From Lachnospiraceae bacterium (GTDB lineage Bacteria > Bacillota > Clostridia > Lachnospirales > Lachnospiraceae): 64,000 nt of DNA. Below the pieces are notes generated by a model that saw nothing but the letters and a program-made list of their open reading frames with translations, was not told where the DNA came from and made no database searches. A program made the position numbers and the translations under genes. The stretch covers positions 1-64,000 of the forward strand of contig JALEPL010000022.1 in assembly GCA_022766245.1 (NCBI GenBank), given 5' to 3'. This document shows, in pieces, positions 27,198-35,849 of this stretch (position 1 is its first letter; each line of letters begins with the position of its first letter).

Positions 27198-28433
27198 ATG
27201 GAGCTGTATATACACATTCCCTTTTGTATAAAAAAATGTGAATATTGCGATTTCTTATCGGCACAGGCGGATGATGAGACCATGCGTCAGTATACCGAGG
27301 CACTTTTGCGGGAGATGCGGTTCTACGGAAAGCAGATGAATCGGCCTGCTCTTACCTCGGTATACATTGGAGGAGGTACGCCCACCGTGCTGAAGCAATC
27401 ATATATGGAGCTGCTTTTAAAACAGCTCCATATTAGTTTTGCGGTGAATCGGGAGACGGAAATCACCATGGAGTGTAATCCGGGTACGGTGACGAAGGAA
27501 AAACTGGAAAGCTATTACAAATCCGGTGTTAACCGTCTCAGTATCGGGCTGCAGTCCACTTTTGATTATGAATTGCAGCTGTTGGGAAGGATTCATACGT
27601 ATGGGGATTTTCTACATACTTATGAGATGGCCAGACAGGTGGGATTTCGGAATATCAATGTGGATCTCATGAGCGCACTGCCATATCAGACCACGGAGAA
27701 ATACCTGACCGGTCTGAAGCGGGTGGCACAGCTTCGACCGGAGCATATCTCGGCCTATTCCCTGATCATCGAGGAGGGGACACCCTTTTATGAGAAATAT
27801 GCCGAGGATGTGCGCCGCCGGCAACAGGGACAGACCACCCGTTTTCTTCCATCTGAGGAGACGGAGTACGAGATTGGACTGGAGACAAAACGCCTGCTGG
27901 AGGAATATGGTTATGAACGATACGAAATCTCGAATTATGCCAGGCCGGGATACGCCTGCCGGCACAATGTGGGATACTGGAGACGGGAGCCTTATCTGGG
28001 GATAGGACTCGGTGCGGCATCCCTTTTGGGTCAATCGGATATCCGCTATACGAATATCACAGATCTCAAGGAATATATCCGGCGATGCGAAAATATAGTT
28101 CCGCTGGAAAAAGAAGTGAATCTCTCCATAAGAAGAAAGCAGACGATTTCCTATACGAAGCTCCATCAGGTGGCGGAGTATGTGAAACGGCCGGCCCAGA
28201 TGGAGGAATTCATGTTTCTGGGGCTTCGCATGGTGGAGGGAGTCACCAGACGAGCCTTCCGTGACAGCTTCGGGGTGGAAATCGAAGCGGTTTATCCGGA
28301 GGTGTTAAAAAGTCTTATGCAGCAGGATCTGCTGTACATGCGGGAAGGACAGATCAAACTGACGGAGCGGGGGATGGATCTCAGCAATTATGTGCTGGCA
28401 CAATTTTTGCTGGAGGAGCCAGCATTGACATGA
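27198..28433 (+). CDS. hemW: radical SAM heme chaperone HemW
   Basis: Radical-SAM protein related to HemN but acting in heme insertion rather than coproporphyrinogen oxidation. 411 residues. CIKKCEYCDF supplies the CxxxCxxC cluster ligands near the N terminus, and YIGGGTPT and GLQS..LLGRIH follow. The N terminus has the HIPFCIKKC form of HemW. The lepA-hemW order is conserved in Firmicutes. Older annotation calls it oxygen-independent coproporphyrinogen oxidase. Confidence 0.94.
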   Translation: MELYIHIPFCIKKCEYCDFLSAQADDETMRQYTEALLREMRFYGKQMNRPALTSVYIGGGTPTVLKQSYMELLLKQLHISFAVNRETEITMECNPGTVTKEKLESYYKSGVNRLSIGLQSTFDYELQLLGRIHTYGDFLHTYEMARQVGFRNINVDLMSALPYQTTEKYLTGLKRVAQLRPEHISAYSLIIEEGTPFYEKYAEDVRRRQQGQTTRFLPSEETEYEIGLETKRLLEEYGYERYEISNYARPGYACRHNVGYWRREPYLGIGLGAASLLGQSDIRYTNITDLKEYIRRCENIVPLEKEVNLSIRRKQTISYTKLHQVAEYVKRPAQMEEFMFLGLRMVEGVTRRAFRDSFGVEIEAVYPEVLKSLMQQDLLYMREGQIKLTERGMDLSNYVLAQFLLEEPALT

Positions 28434-28686
28434 ATTTACCTTTCAAAGCTGATCAGCATCATACAGAATTCAAAATGGAGGTAGGAAATATGATGTGGTG
28501 CTAGAACCTAAGAATCCGGACATGGATGATGCCATCATTCTGGAATTTAAGGTCATGAACAGAAGAAAAGAGAACAGTCTGGAGGATACCGTGCAGTCAG
28601 CACTGACACAGATTCGGGAGAAGCAGTATGCTGCCCAGCTTACAAGCCGTGGTATTCCGGCGGATCATGCAATTCGAGACGTTTAA
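28431..28686 (+). pseudogene. deletion remnant of an AAA-ATPase/PD-(D/E)XK gene
   Basis: 28431-28470 matches the upstream region of the intact gene (33849-33888) at about 38 of 40 bases, and the ribosome-site segment AAAATGGAGGTAGGAA is kept. The sequence then jumps to the 3' end of the gene: VLEPKNPDMDDAIILEFKV..QIREKQYAAQLTSRGIPADH matches the last 65 residues of the proteins at 33958 and 53787. The promoter -10 region and about 85 percent of the coding sequence are missing. It begins at the hemW stop codon. Confidence 0.85.
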
Positions 28687-28756
28687 ATGTCGTTTGGTGC
28701 CGCTTTGGTTGATTCAAAAAATGAAACATGTTAGAATCTTTGTTGTAAAAAATGTC

Positions 28757-28783
28757 ATTTCTGTAAAGGTACTGAGAAGATAC
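28757..28783. repeat. degenerate copy of the palindromic repeat
   Basis: TTCTGTAAAGGTACTGAGAAGATAC resembles the family right-end hairpin with several mismatches that weaken the stem. No flanking duplication is seen. Confidence 0.4.
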
Positions 28784-28806
28784 CGAAAATTTATAGAAAG
28801 GAGGAA

Positions 28807-28860
28807 CCACTCAAGAAAAATATAAGAACTTGTGAGTATATTTTTGCACATTTTGAGTGG
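28807..28860 (+). promoter_or_regulatory. hairpin in the leader of the large surface-protein gene
   Basis: CCACTCAAG at 28807-28815 pairs with the TTTTGAGTGG end (28851-28860), and inside AAAAATATA pairs with TATATTTTT. A GGAGGAACC ribosome-like site lies in the first arm, 60 bases before the ATG at 28873. The hairpin could hide or present a translation start; this is inference. Confidence 0.45.
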
Positions 28861-28872
28861 CAGAGAATAGAG

Positions 28873-31800
28873 ATGAGGAATAGGAAAGAATGGAAAAAGA
28901 GAACGTTTGCCCTGCTTCTGGCAGGTGCGATGCTTGGAACGTCTTTTGATCTGAGTGCATGGACCGTGTATGCAGCGGAGGAGGAAGTACTTGGTGCATC
29001 CGGGCAGACACAGGCGACGGAGCAGTGGAGTGTGTACTACTCAGAGGCGCAGGTGGGCATCATTCCGGAGGAGAAGCTGGGGGCAGTGGCACCGGTTGCA
29101 GGCTCACATGCAGATTATATTGACCGGGTGAATCTGTCTACGGAGGCCAAGGGGATATATAACCAATTGGTAGCGGCCCTGACTCCTTTGGAGGGGGGTG
29201 AATCGGGCGAAATGAATCCGGCGCTCATCGATCCTCATAATGGAACAGACCGGAAAGTGATAAATGGAGATATCTATTACATGTTGCCGGAGGTCCAGGT
29301 GGGATCGGCTGCTGCACAAGAAGCCATGATTGAAGAGATTCAGACAGCCTACGCAGCTTTTTTGCGGGATCATCCGGAGGTGTTCTGGCTCAGCGGCTCC
29401 GTGTCGGTGGGAAGCAGTATCCTTTCCTATTCGGACGGAAGCAAGCTGTATAATGTGTATCTGATTCTCCGGCAGGAAGACGCTTCCGGCAATAAACTGT
29501 GGGATATCCGGAAAGAGGAATACATCAACGTGGAGGATTTGACGAGTGCTGTTGCAGCCCGGGATACGGCTGTTTCCACGATTCTTAGTGGAATAGACTC
29601 CAATAAGAGTGATGATGAGAAGGTGTCTTATTTTAACCAATGGCTCACGAAGAATAACTGCTACAATTCCGCTCCTGGAAGTGATCAGGCAGCATGGGAG
29701 TGTATCTCAGCATTTTCTGCGGCGGATCCGGATGGGGTTTTTGCAGTGACATCCCCGGTGTGCGAGGGCTATGCCAAGGCCTTTAAAGTGCTCTGTGATC
29801 AGGCAGGTATCCCCTGTGTGCTGGTGAGCGGCACAGCTAAGAGTTCCGCTGAAGCTACGAGAGAAGCCCATATGTGGAATTACGTTCAGATAGATGATGC
29901 CTGGTACGCTGTGGACGTGACCTGGAATGATCCTCTGGGTTTTGGCTCTGATGATGTAGAACTGGAATCTCATCATGAGCGTACCGATTACCTTTTGGTG
30001 GGAAAAAATACAGAGATTGACACCATGAAATTTGCCGAGTCTCATATAGAGCGCAATCAGGTCATGGTAGAGGGACATGAATTTACCGGTGGACCGGAAA
30101 TTGCAGACAATGGATATACACTGCCCGCTTTCCAGAGCGTTTCCATCAAGAAGGGAGATGCGGTGTGTAGCGACACGGAAATTTACGAGACCACCTATGG
30201 GGCAAATACTCTGACCTTCACAGCATCGGTAAAGGGCTATGATGGGGCTGAAGTCACGGAAGCTGTAACCTACAACTGGGCAGAAGGCACCACTTCTTTG
30301 GGGGCTGCAGCATTCTTTACAGTGCCTGCCAATGCTTCCGCAGGAAATCATACCTATACGCTGACGGTGACCAAAGATGGTACGACAAGAAGTTGTAGTG
30401 TGAGGGTGTATATTGACAAGGCAGATCCAAATATTACGAATCCGCAGACCACACAAACGGCATCTTACGGACAGACATTGGCAAACTTCCCACTGCCGAA
30501 TGTGACTTCCGAGCAGACAGCGGGAAGCTGGAAATGGGAGGATGGAGATACGGCTCCGGTGGGGGACGTGGGTATAGCATACCATAATGCAATCTTTACC
30601 CCCACCGATACCACAAACTACAAGTCAGTAACCGTGAAAGTAACTTTTAATATTGAGAAAGCTGTTGCAATGATTTCCATCAGTCCGGAATACAATCCAT
30701 CCCGGGCATATAACGGGGTGGCGTTGACCAATCCCACAAGTTCGGATCTGGCCTTGAATAATGCGGATTATTCGGAAGTAAAATTTCAATGGTATAAAGA
30801 CAGTGTAGCGGATAGCAACAAGCTGTCAGGGCCACCGACTGCGGTGGGAAAATATCGTTTGGTAGCCTACGTGGAAGAAAATGCGTACCACACGTCAGCT
30901 ATGACTTATTATTCGCAGGATGTTGAGATTACATCTGCGTCTACGACGGAGATCACTGTGAACTCATCTGTTAGTAAGAGCTATACGGACCCAGACTTTC
31001 TGCTGAATGCCAGTAATAACAGAAATTTGCCTATGACCTACTGGTCCGATAATCCATCGGTGGCCACTGTGGACAAAACCGGAAAGGTAACCATTAAGGG
31101 GGCAGGAACTGCATACATCTATATCGATGTGGTCGACACTGTCTATGGTGGTGCTCAGACACAAGTTCAAGTACACGTAGACAAGGCAGGTTTTACCGTA
31201 AAGGTTAAGGATTTCAGCATGGTTCAGGGGGACGAATTGCCGAAAAGTTTTGACCTGGGAGTAATAAATAGTAGCTTGAAATCCGGTGATACCATTGCAG
31301 ATATCGGCGCCATCACCTATGAGGTGTATAAAAATGATGGTGAAACAAAGGTTACTGACAGTAATGAATTAGTCCCCGGAACCTATGTTATTAAGGGAAC
31401 TGTTACAGGTTCGAAAAATTATAATGTACAGTGCAATCCCGGAAGGTTGACTGTGTATGCAGCTCGGGGAACGGTGAGCATTGATGGGTCTGCTGTAAAA
31501 ACAAAGGTATTTGATAATCAGCCCTTCCCGCACCTTACTTATACCACCACCAATACCGACGAAACACCGCAGTTTTCCTATCGCCCCCATGTAAGTGGGC
31601 TTGCTGACGAAGCGGGAACATTTACGAATGGCATGCCCACGGATGAGGGAGAATATGTGATCCGGCTGCAAATCCCGGCGAAAGGCAATTATAGTGAGGC
31701 TGTGACATACACCCATGTGACCATAACTTCCTTTGATTTGTCATTGGCAGAAAATATTGAAAAGTATGTGGTGACAGTTCCCGGTACGGTTCGGACTTAT

Positions 31801-33762
31801 GATGGCACTTCCCACACATTGCGTGGATTCACTGTGCAGGTGACATTTGGAGAAGAAGAAGAACCCTATATCATTGAATCAAATAGCTATAACATCACTG
31901 ACAATGTATGGAAGGATGCGGGAGAATATACTGCGAATATTACAGTATTTGGAAACTGTACCGGTACTGTGCATGCAAACTATACAGTAGACCGGGCATA
32001 TGGGTTAAACCCTCCCTCCACCACCATGTATACTAAGTATGATAAAAAGAACAAGACCGTGGCAGATGTGCCGCTGTCCGGGGACTGGAGCTGGAGTGAG
32101 AGCACTGCAACGAAACCTCTGGAGGCAGGAGGAAATGTGACAGCCACTGCAACATACAAGGGGGATGCGGCAAACTATTACCCCGTACAGGTGACCATCA
32201 CCACGGATCGATGTACCCATCCAACCGAAACACAGATCACAGATACGGCGGCTACCTGTACCACCAGTGGAATTGCACACACAGAGTGTGCTATCTGTGG
32301 AATAACCAGAAATTCAGGGATTGTTCTGCAGCCATTAGGTCACACCGGAGGCACAGCTACCTGTTCCGCACAGGCTGTCTGTGACCGATGTCATCAGCCT
32401 TATGGAGCCTTAAATCCCTCCAACCATGCGCATACCAGTGTGAGAGGGCAGAAGGCAGCCACCTGTACGGAAAATGGCTACACCGGAGATACTTACTGTG
32501 ACGATTGTGGAACCATCATCGCCCGGGGCAGCACCATTCTGGCGTTGGGCCATACCGGCGGCACAGCTACCTGCAGTCATCAGGCTGTCTGTGACCGATG
32601 TCATCAGCCTTATGGAGCCTTAAATCCCTCTAACCATGCGCATACCAGTGTGAGAGAGCAGAAAGCGGCCACCTGTACGGAGAATGGCTACACCGGAGAT
32701 ACTTACTGTGACGATTGTGGAACCATCATCGCCCGGGGCAGCACCATTCCGGCGTTGGGACACACCGGTGGCACAGCCACCTGCAGTCATCAGGCGGTCT
32801 GTGACCGATGTCATCAGCCTTACGGAGAGTTGAATCCTTCCAATCATGAAAGCATCCGGGTTACCGGACAGAAGGCGGCCACCTGTACGGAGAATGGATA
32901 TACGGGAGATACGGTTTGTACCGAATGTGGTCAAGTGCTAAGCCGTGGTGAGAGTATTCCGGCATTGGGACACAGCTATACTTCATCTGTTACCAAAGAA
33001 CCCACCACGGAGCAGGAAGGTGTGCGTACCTACACCTGCAGCAGATGTGGGGATACATACACGGAGAAAATGGAAAAGCTTCCCAAAGAGATGGGTCTTA
33101 CGGATGGAAGCTGGAAATTAGACGACGGTAAATGGTGGTATGCGGCAGCAGACGGCAGCTATCCATCCAATGGCTGGACCCTGATCGAGGGCGAGTGGTA
33201 TGCCTTTGATGACTCCGGATATATGCAGACCGGCTGGTATCAGAGTGGCAATAGCTGGTATTATTTAAATAACAGCGGCGTGATGCAGACCGGATGGGTA
33301 GGAGATGGCGGCACCTGGTATTATATGGAGGACAGCGGAGCCATGGCCACCGGTTGGACCCAGGATGGCAATGACTGGTACTACATGGATTCCAGTGGAG
33401 CAATGTGTACCGGCTGGCAGCAGATCGGCGGCATCTGGTATTACCTGAAATCCAGTGGAGTCATGGCCACCGGCTGGCAGCAGATTGGCGGTACCTGGTA
33501 TTACTTTAGTGATGGTGGCGCGATGCAGACAAGCTGGCAGAAAATAGACGATACATGGTATTATTTCAAACCCAGTGGAGCAATGAGTGTAGGCTGGGAG
33601 AAGATAGGAGTTACCTGGTATTACTTCGAAGGAAGCGGTGTTATGGTCACAGGTTGGAAATACCTCGATGGAAGCTGGTATTATTTCTATGACAGTGGTG
33701 CTATGGCAGCAGACACGACCATCGATGGATACCGACTGAGCTCCAGCGGAGCCATGTATTAA
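28873..33762 (+). CDS. large secreted surface protein: transglutaminase-like, Ig-like, Cys-rich repeats, cell-wall-binding repeats
   Basis: 1629 residues. Signal peptide at 1-36. A transglutaminase-like domain (about 120-400) has a candidate Cys-His-Asp triad in SPVCEGYAKAF, EAHMWNYV and YAVDVTWND. Several Ig-like/MBG-type modules follow (about 420-1110), including a Big_2-like one (LPMTYWSDNPSVATVDKTGKVT). Three 70-residue Cys-rich repeats (1157-1366) with CDRC and CDDC pairs come next, then about ten 20-residue GWxxxxGxWYYxxxSGAM choline-binding-like repeats to the end. There is no LPXTG; attachment is probably through the repeats. It may process or bind surface proteins; substrate unknown. 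Confidence 0.88.
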   Translation: MRNRKEWKKRTFALLLAGAMLGTSFDLSAWTVYAAEEEVLGASGQTQATEQWSVYYSEAQVGIIPEEKLGAVAPVAGSHADYIDRVNLSTEAKGIYNQLVAALTPLEGGESGEMNPALIDPHNGTDRKVINGDIYYMLPEVQVGSAAAQEAMIEEIQTAYAAFLRDHPEVFWLSGSVSVGSSILSYSDGSKLYNVYLILRQEDASGNKLWDIRKEEYINVEDLTSAVAARDTAVSTILSGIDSNKSDDEKVSYFNQWLTKNNCYNSAPGSDQAAWECISAFSAADPDGVFAVTSPVCEGYAKAFKVLCDQAGIPCVLVSGTAKSSAEATREAHMWNYVQIDDAWYAVDVTWNDPLGFGSDDVELESHHERTDYLLVGKNTEIDTMKFAESHIERNQVMVEGHEFTGGPEIADNGYTLPAFQSVSIKKGDAVCSDTEIYETTYGANTLTFTASVKGYDGAEVTEAVTYNWAEGTTSLGAAAFFTVPANASAGNHTYTLTVTKDGTTRSCSVRVYIDKADPNITNPQTTQTASYGQTLANFPLPNVTSEQTAGSWKWEDGDTAPVGDVGIAYHNAIFTPTDTTNYKSVTVKVTFNIEKAVAMISISPEYNPSRAYNGVALTNPTSSDLALNNADYSEVKFQWYKDSVADSNKLSGPPTAVGKYRLVAYVEENAYHTSAMTYYSQDVEITSASTTEITVNSSVSKSYTDPDFLLNASNNRNLPMTYWSDNPSVATVDKTGKVTIKGAGTAYIYIDVVDTVYGGAQTQVQVHVDKAGFTVKVKDFSMVQGDELPKSFDLGVINSSLKSGDTIADIGAITYEVYKNDGETKVTDSNELVPGTYVIKGTVTGSKNYNVQCNPGRLTVYAARGTVSIDGSAVKTKVFDNQPFPHLTYTTTNTDETPQFSYRPHVSGLADEAGTFTNGMPTDEGEYVIRLQIPAKGNYSEAVTYTHVTITSFDLSLAENIEKYVVTVPGTVRTYDGTSHTLRGFTVQVTFGEEEEPYIIESNSYNITDNVWKDAGEYTANITVFGNCTGTVHANYTVDRAYGLNPPSTTMYTKYDKKNKTVADVPLSGDWSWSESTATKPLEAGGNVTATATYKGDAANYYPVQVTITTDRCTHPTETQITDTAATCTTSGIAHTECAICGITRNSGIVLQPLGHTGGTATCSAQAVCDRCHQPYGALNPSNHAHTSVRGQKAATCTENGYTGDTYCDDCGTIIARGSTILALGHTGGTATCSHQAVCDRCHQPYGALNPSNHAHTSVREQKAATCTENGYTGDTYCDDCGTIIARGSTIPALGHTGGTATCSHQAVCDRCHQPYGELNPSNHESIRVTGQKAATCTENGYTGDTVCTECGQVLSRGESIPALGHSYTSSVTKEPTTEQEGVRTYTCSRCGDTYTEKMEKLPKEMGLTDGSWKLDDGKWWYAAADGSYPSNGWTLIEGEWYAFDDSGYMQTGWYQSGNSWYYLNNSGVMQTGWVGDGGTWYYMEDSGAMATGWTQDGNDWYYMDSSGAMCTGWQQIGGIWYYLKSSGVMATGWQQIGGTWYYFSDGGAMQTSWQKIDDTWYYFKPSGAMSVGWEKIGVTWYYFEGSGVMVTGWKYLDGSWYYFYDSGAMAADTTIDGYRLSSSGAMY
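32341..32970 (+). repeat. three 210-bp tandem repeats within the surface-protein gene
   Basis: Units begin at 32341, 32551 and 32761, exactly 210 bases (70 codons) apart, and are nearly identical over most of their length. Each encodes HTGGTATC..CDRCHQPYG..TCTENGYTGD..C. A degenerate half-unit precedes and follows. Such identity implies recent expansion or gene conversion. Confidence 0.9.
33160..33745 (+). repeat. about ten 60-bp cell-wall-binding repeats
   Basis: Repeats of about 20 codons with the pattern GWxxxxGxWYYxxxSGxMxT, spaced about 60 bases apart. They resemble the choline-binding/glucan-binding type 1 repeat. They sit at the extreme C terminus of the surface protein. Confidence 0.85.
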
Positions 33763-33769
33763 AAAGCAT

Positions 33770-33811
33770 AAGGGCGTTGCACGGAAAAACTGTGTGGCGC
33801 CTTCTTTTTTT
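33770..33811 (+). terminator. rho-independent terminator of the surface-protein gene (first 43-bp repeat copy)
   Basis: AAGGGCGTTGCAC pairs with GTGTGGCGCCTT (12 pairs with wobble, one bulged G) and is followed by a run of T. The segment 33767-33809 is identical to 35673-35715. Confidence 0.85.
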
Positions 33812-33886
33812 GCATTTATGGAAAGTAAAATAAAATTATATTGATTTATGAATTTACCTTTCAAAGCTGATCAGTATAATACAGAA

Positions 33887-33915
33887 TTGTAATTTTAATA
33901 GAAAACCGCTATACT
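33887..33915 (+). promoter_or_regulatory. predicted promoter of the AAA-ATPase/nuclease gene, copy 1
   Basis: TTGTAA (33887-33892), 17-base spacer, TATACT (33910-33915), about 45 bases before the start codon. The same promoter, with the same spacing, precedes the paralogue (53647-53675). Confidence 0.7.
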
Positions 33916-33957
33916 ATAGAAAAAAGTGACACCTCATGCCAAAATGGAGGTAGGAAG

Positions 33958-35652
33958 ATGGCAAAAAATGTAGCGATTGGAATCCAACAGTTTAATGAAC
34001 TGATAGAAAAAAATTATTTTTACATCGATAAAACTTCCTTTATCAAGGAATGGTGGGATAGTGGGGACAGCGTGACACTGATTAACCGTCCCCGCCGTTT
34101 TGGAAAAACCCTGAATATGAGCATGGTAGAGCAGTTTTTCTCGATAAACTATGCAAATCGCAGTGATTTGTTTGAAGGACTTTCTATTTGGCAGGATGAG
34201 AAGTATCGACAGATCCAGGGAACTTACCCCGTCATCAGTCTGTCCTTTGCGAATATAAAGGAAAAAGATTACAAGATGACCCGAAAGAAAATTTGCCAAC
34301 TGTTTACGAAGCTGTATGCAGAACATTCTTTTCTGTTGGATAGCGGCTTATTGTATGAGACAGATGTTGCTTATTTTAAACGCGTGTCGGAAGATATGGA
34401 TGACAGCGATGCATCTTTGGCACTATATCAGTTGTCTGATTTCCTATGCCGTTACTACGGCAAAAAGGTCATCATCCTTTTGGACGAATACGATACCCCC
34501 ATGCAGGAAGCATATGTGGATGGATACTGGGATGATTTGGTTGCCTTTACCAGAAGCCTTTTTAATTCCACTTTCAAGACCAATCCCTGGCTGGAGCGGG
34601 GCATTATGACAGGAATTACGAGAGTCAGCAAAGAGTCCATTTTTTCAGACCTGAATAATCTGGAAGTAGTGACAACCACTTCCGATAAGTATGCCACATC
34701 CTTTGGTTTTACGGAAGAGGAAGTATTCGATGCGCTGGATGAATGTGGTCTTTCCGAAGAAAAGGGAGAAGTGAAGAGATGGTATGATGGATTTATTTTT
34801 GGAAAACACAAAGATATCTATAATCCATGGTCCATCTTGAATTTCTTAGATAAAGGATATTTTACTACCTATTGGGCCAATACCAGTTCAAACAGTCTGG
34901 TGGGAAAGCTGATTCGGGAAGGAAATCGTAGCGTAAAGGCGCAGTTCGAGATGCTGCTGCGGGGAGAGACCATTCGGACTCCCATCGATGAGCAGATTGT
35001 GTACAATCAGCTGGATCACAATGAGGATGCTGTTTGGAGTCTGCTTCTGGCAAGCGGTTATTTAAAGGTGCTTTCCTATGACCGGATGGAGCTGCTCTCC
35101 CCCGGACAAGAGCAGATGTATGAACTGGCACTGACCAACTACGAAGTGGGGCGTATGTTTGATGGTATGGTGCGCAGCTGGTTTGTGGAAGTAAAGGGAG
35201 ACTACAATGATTTTGTCAAGGCATTGCTGCAGGGTGATAAAAAGTCGATGAATGCATATATGAATGAGGTGACACTAGAGATGTTCAGTTCCTTCGATTC
35301 TGGGAAAAAAGCATCTCGCAATGCTCCGGAACGATTCTATCATGGATTTGTTTTAGGATTGATTGTGGATTTGCAGGATAGATACCTCATCACGTCCAAC
35401 AGAGAGAGTGGCTTTGGCAGATATGATGTAATGCTGGAACCCAAAAATCCGAAAGAGGATGATGCCATTATCCTGGAATTCAAGGTGCATGACCCGGAGG
35501 ATGAGACGACGCTGAAAGACACGGTGCAGGCGGCACTGACTCAAATTCAGGAGAAACAGTATGCCGCACAGCTTATAAGCCGTGGTATCCCTGCGAATCA
35601 TATCCGTAGCTATGGATTTGCCTTTCAGGGAAAAAAGGTGCTGATTGGATGA
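33958..35652 (+). CDS. AAA-ATPase-like protein with C-terminal PD-(D/E)XK nuclease domain, paralogue 1
   Basis: 564 residues, the type in which an AAA-ATPase-like domain (PF09820) joins a DUF1703/PDDEXK_9 nuclease-like domain. IGIQQFNELIEKNYFYIDKTSFI is the family start, NRPRRFGKTLNMSM the P-loop, VIILLDEYDTPMQ the Walker B. The C terminus has YDVMLEPKNP..DDAIILEFKV as the D..ExK core. The biological role is unknown, though such genes are numerous in gut Clostridia and Bacteroidetes. It sits between 43-bp direct repeats and is a close paralogue of the gene at 53787; residues about 100-165 differ most between them. ATG 33958 follows GGAGG. Confidence 0.85.
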   Translation: MAKNVAIGIQQFNELIEKNYFYIDKTSFIKEWWDSGDSVTLINRPRRFGKTLNMSMVEQFFSINYANRSDLFEGLSIWQDEKYRQIQGTYPVISLSFANIKEKDYKMTRKKICQLFTKLYAEHSFLLDSGLLYETDVAYFKRVSEDMDDSDASLALYQLSDFLCRYYGKKVIILLDEYDTPMQEAYVDGYWDDLVAFTRSLFNSTFKTNPWLERGIMTGITRVSKESIFSDLNNLEVVTTTSDKYATSFGFTEEEVFDALDECGLSEEKGEVKRWYDGFIFGKHKDIYNPWSILNFLDKGYFTTYWANTSSNSLVGKLIREGNRSVKAQFEMLLRGETIRTPIDEQIVYNQLDHNEDAVWSLLLASGYLKVLSYDRMELLSPGQEQMYELALTNYEVGRMFDGMVRSWFVEVKGDYNDFVKALLQGDKKSMNAYMNEVTLEMFSSFDSGKKASRNAPERFYHGFVLGLIVDLQDRYLITSNRESGFGRYDVMLEPKNPKEDDAIILEFKVHDPEDETTLKDTVQAALTQIQEKQYAAQLISRGIPANHIRSYGFAFQGKKVLIG

Positions 35653-35675
35653 GGAGTCATGTATTTTAATTCCAT

Positions 35676-35715
35676 AAGGGCGTTGCACGGAAAAACTGTG
35701 TGGCGCCTTCTTTTT
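35676..35715 (+). terminator. rho-independent terminator, second 43-bp repeat copy
   Basis: Same stem-loop and T-run as 33770-33811. The 43 bases 35673-35715 are identical to 33767-33809, so this gene is bracketed by direct repeats 1906 bp apart. Confidence 0.85.
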
Positions 35716-35745
35716 ATTAAAAAAATCTAAAGTTTAAAAATGGTG

Positions 35746-35774
35746 TTGACAAAGCATAATGATAGTGCTATCTT
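35746..35774 (+). promoter_or_regulatory. predicted hrcA-operon promoter
   Basis: TTGACA (35746-35751), 17-base spacer, TATCTT (35769-35774). The expected start near 35781 lies 7 bases before the CIRCE operator, so bound HrcA would block initiation. Confidence 0.8.
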
Positions 35775-35787
35775 AATCATGTGGCGA

Positions 35788-35814
35788 TTAGCACTCTTGT
35801 TAAACGAGTGCTAA
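35788..35814 (+). promoter_or_regulatory. CIRCE operator
   Basis: TTAGCACTC-N9-GAGTGCTAA, a perfect match to the CIRCE inverted repeat bound by HrcA. It places hrcA-grpE-dnaK (and possibly dnaJ) under heat-shock autorepression. Confidence 0.97.
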
Positions 35815-35849
35815 CAAAACAAAAACATCTTCGAAGCAGGAGTGAGTGG

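Noticed and set aside
29707-30585. 292-codon minus-strand ORF opposite the surface-protein gene
   Set aside because: The plus-strand frame has a transglutaminase-like domain and a signal peptide; the antisense frame shows no domain, start signal or conserved motif.
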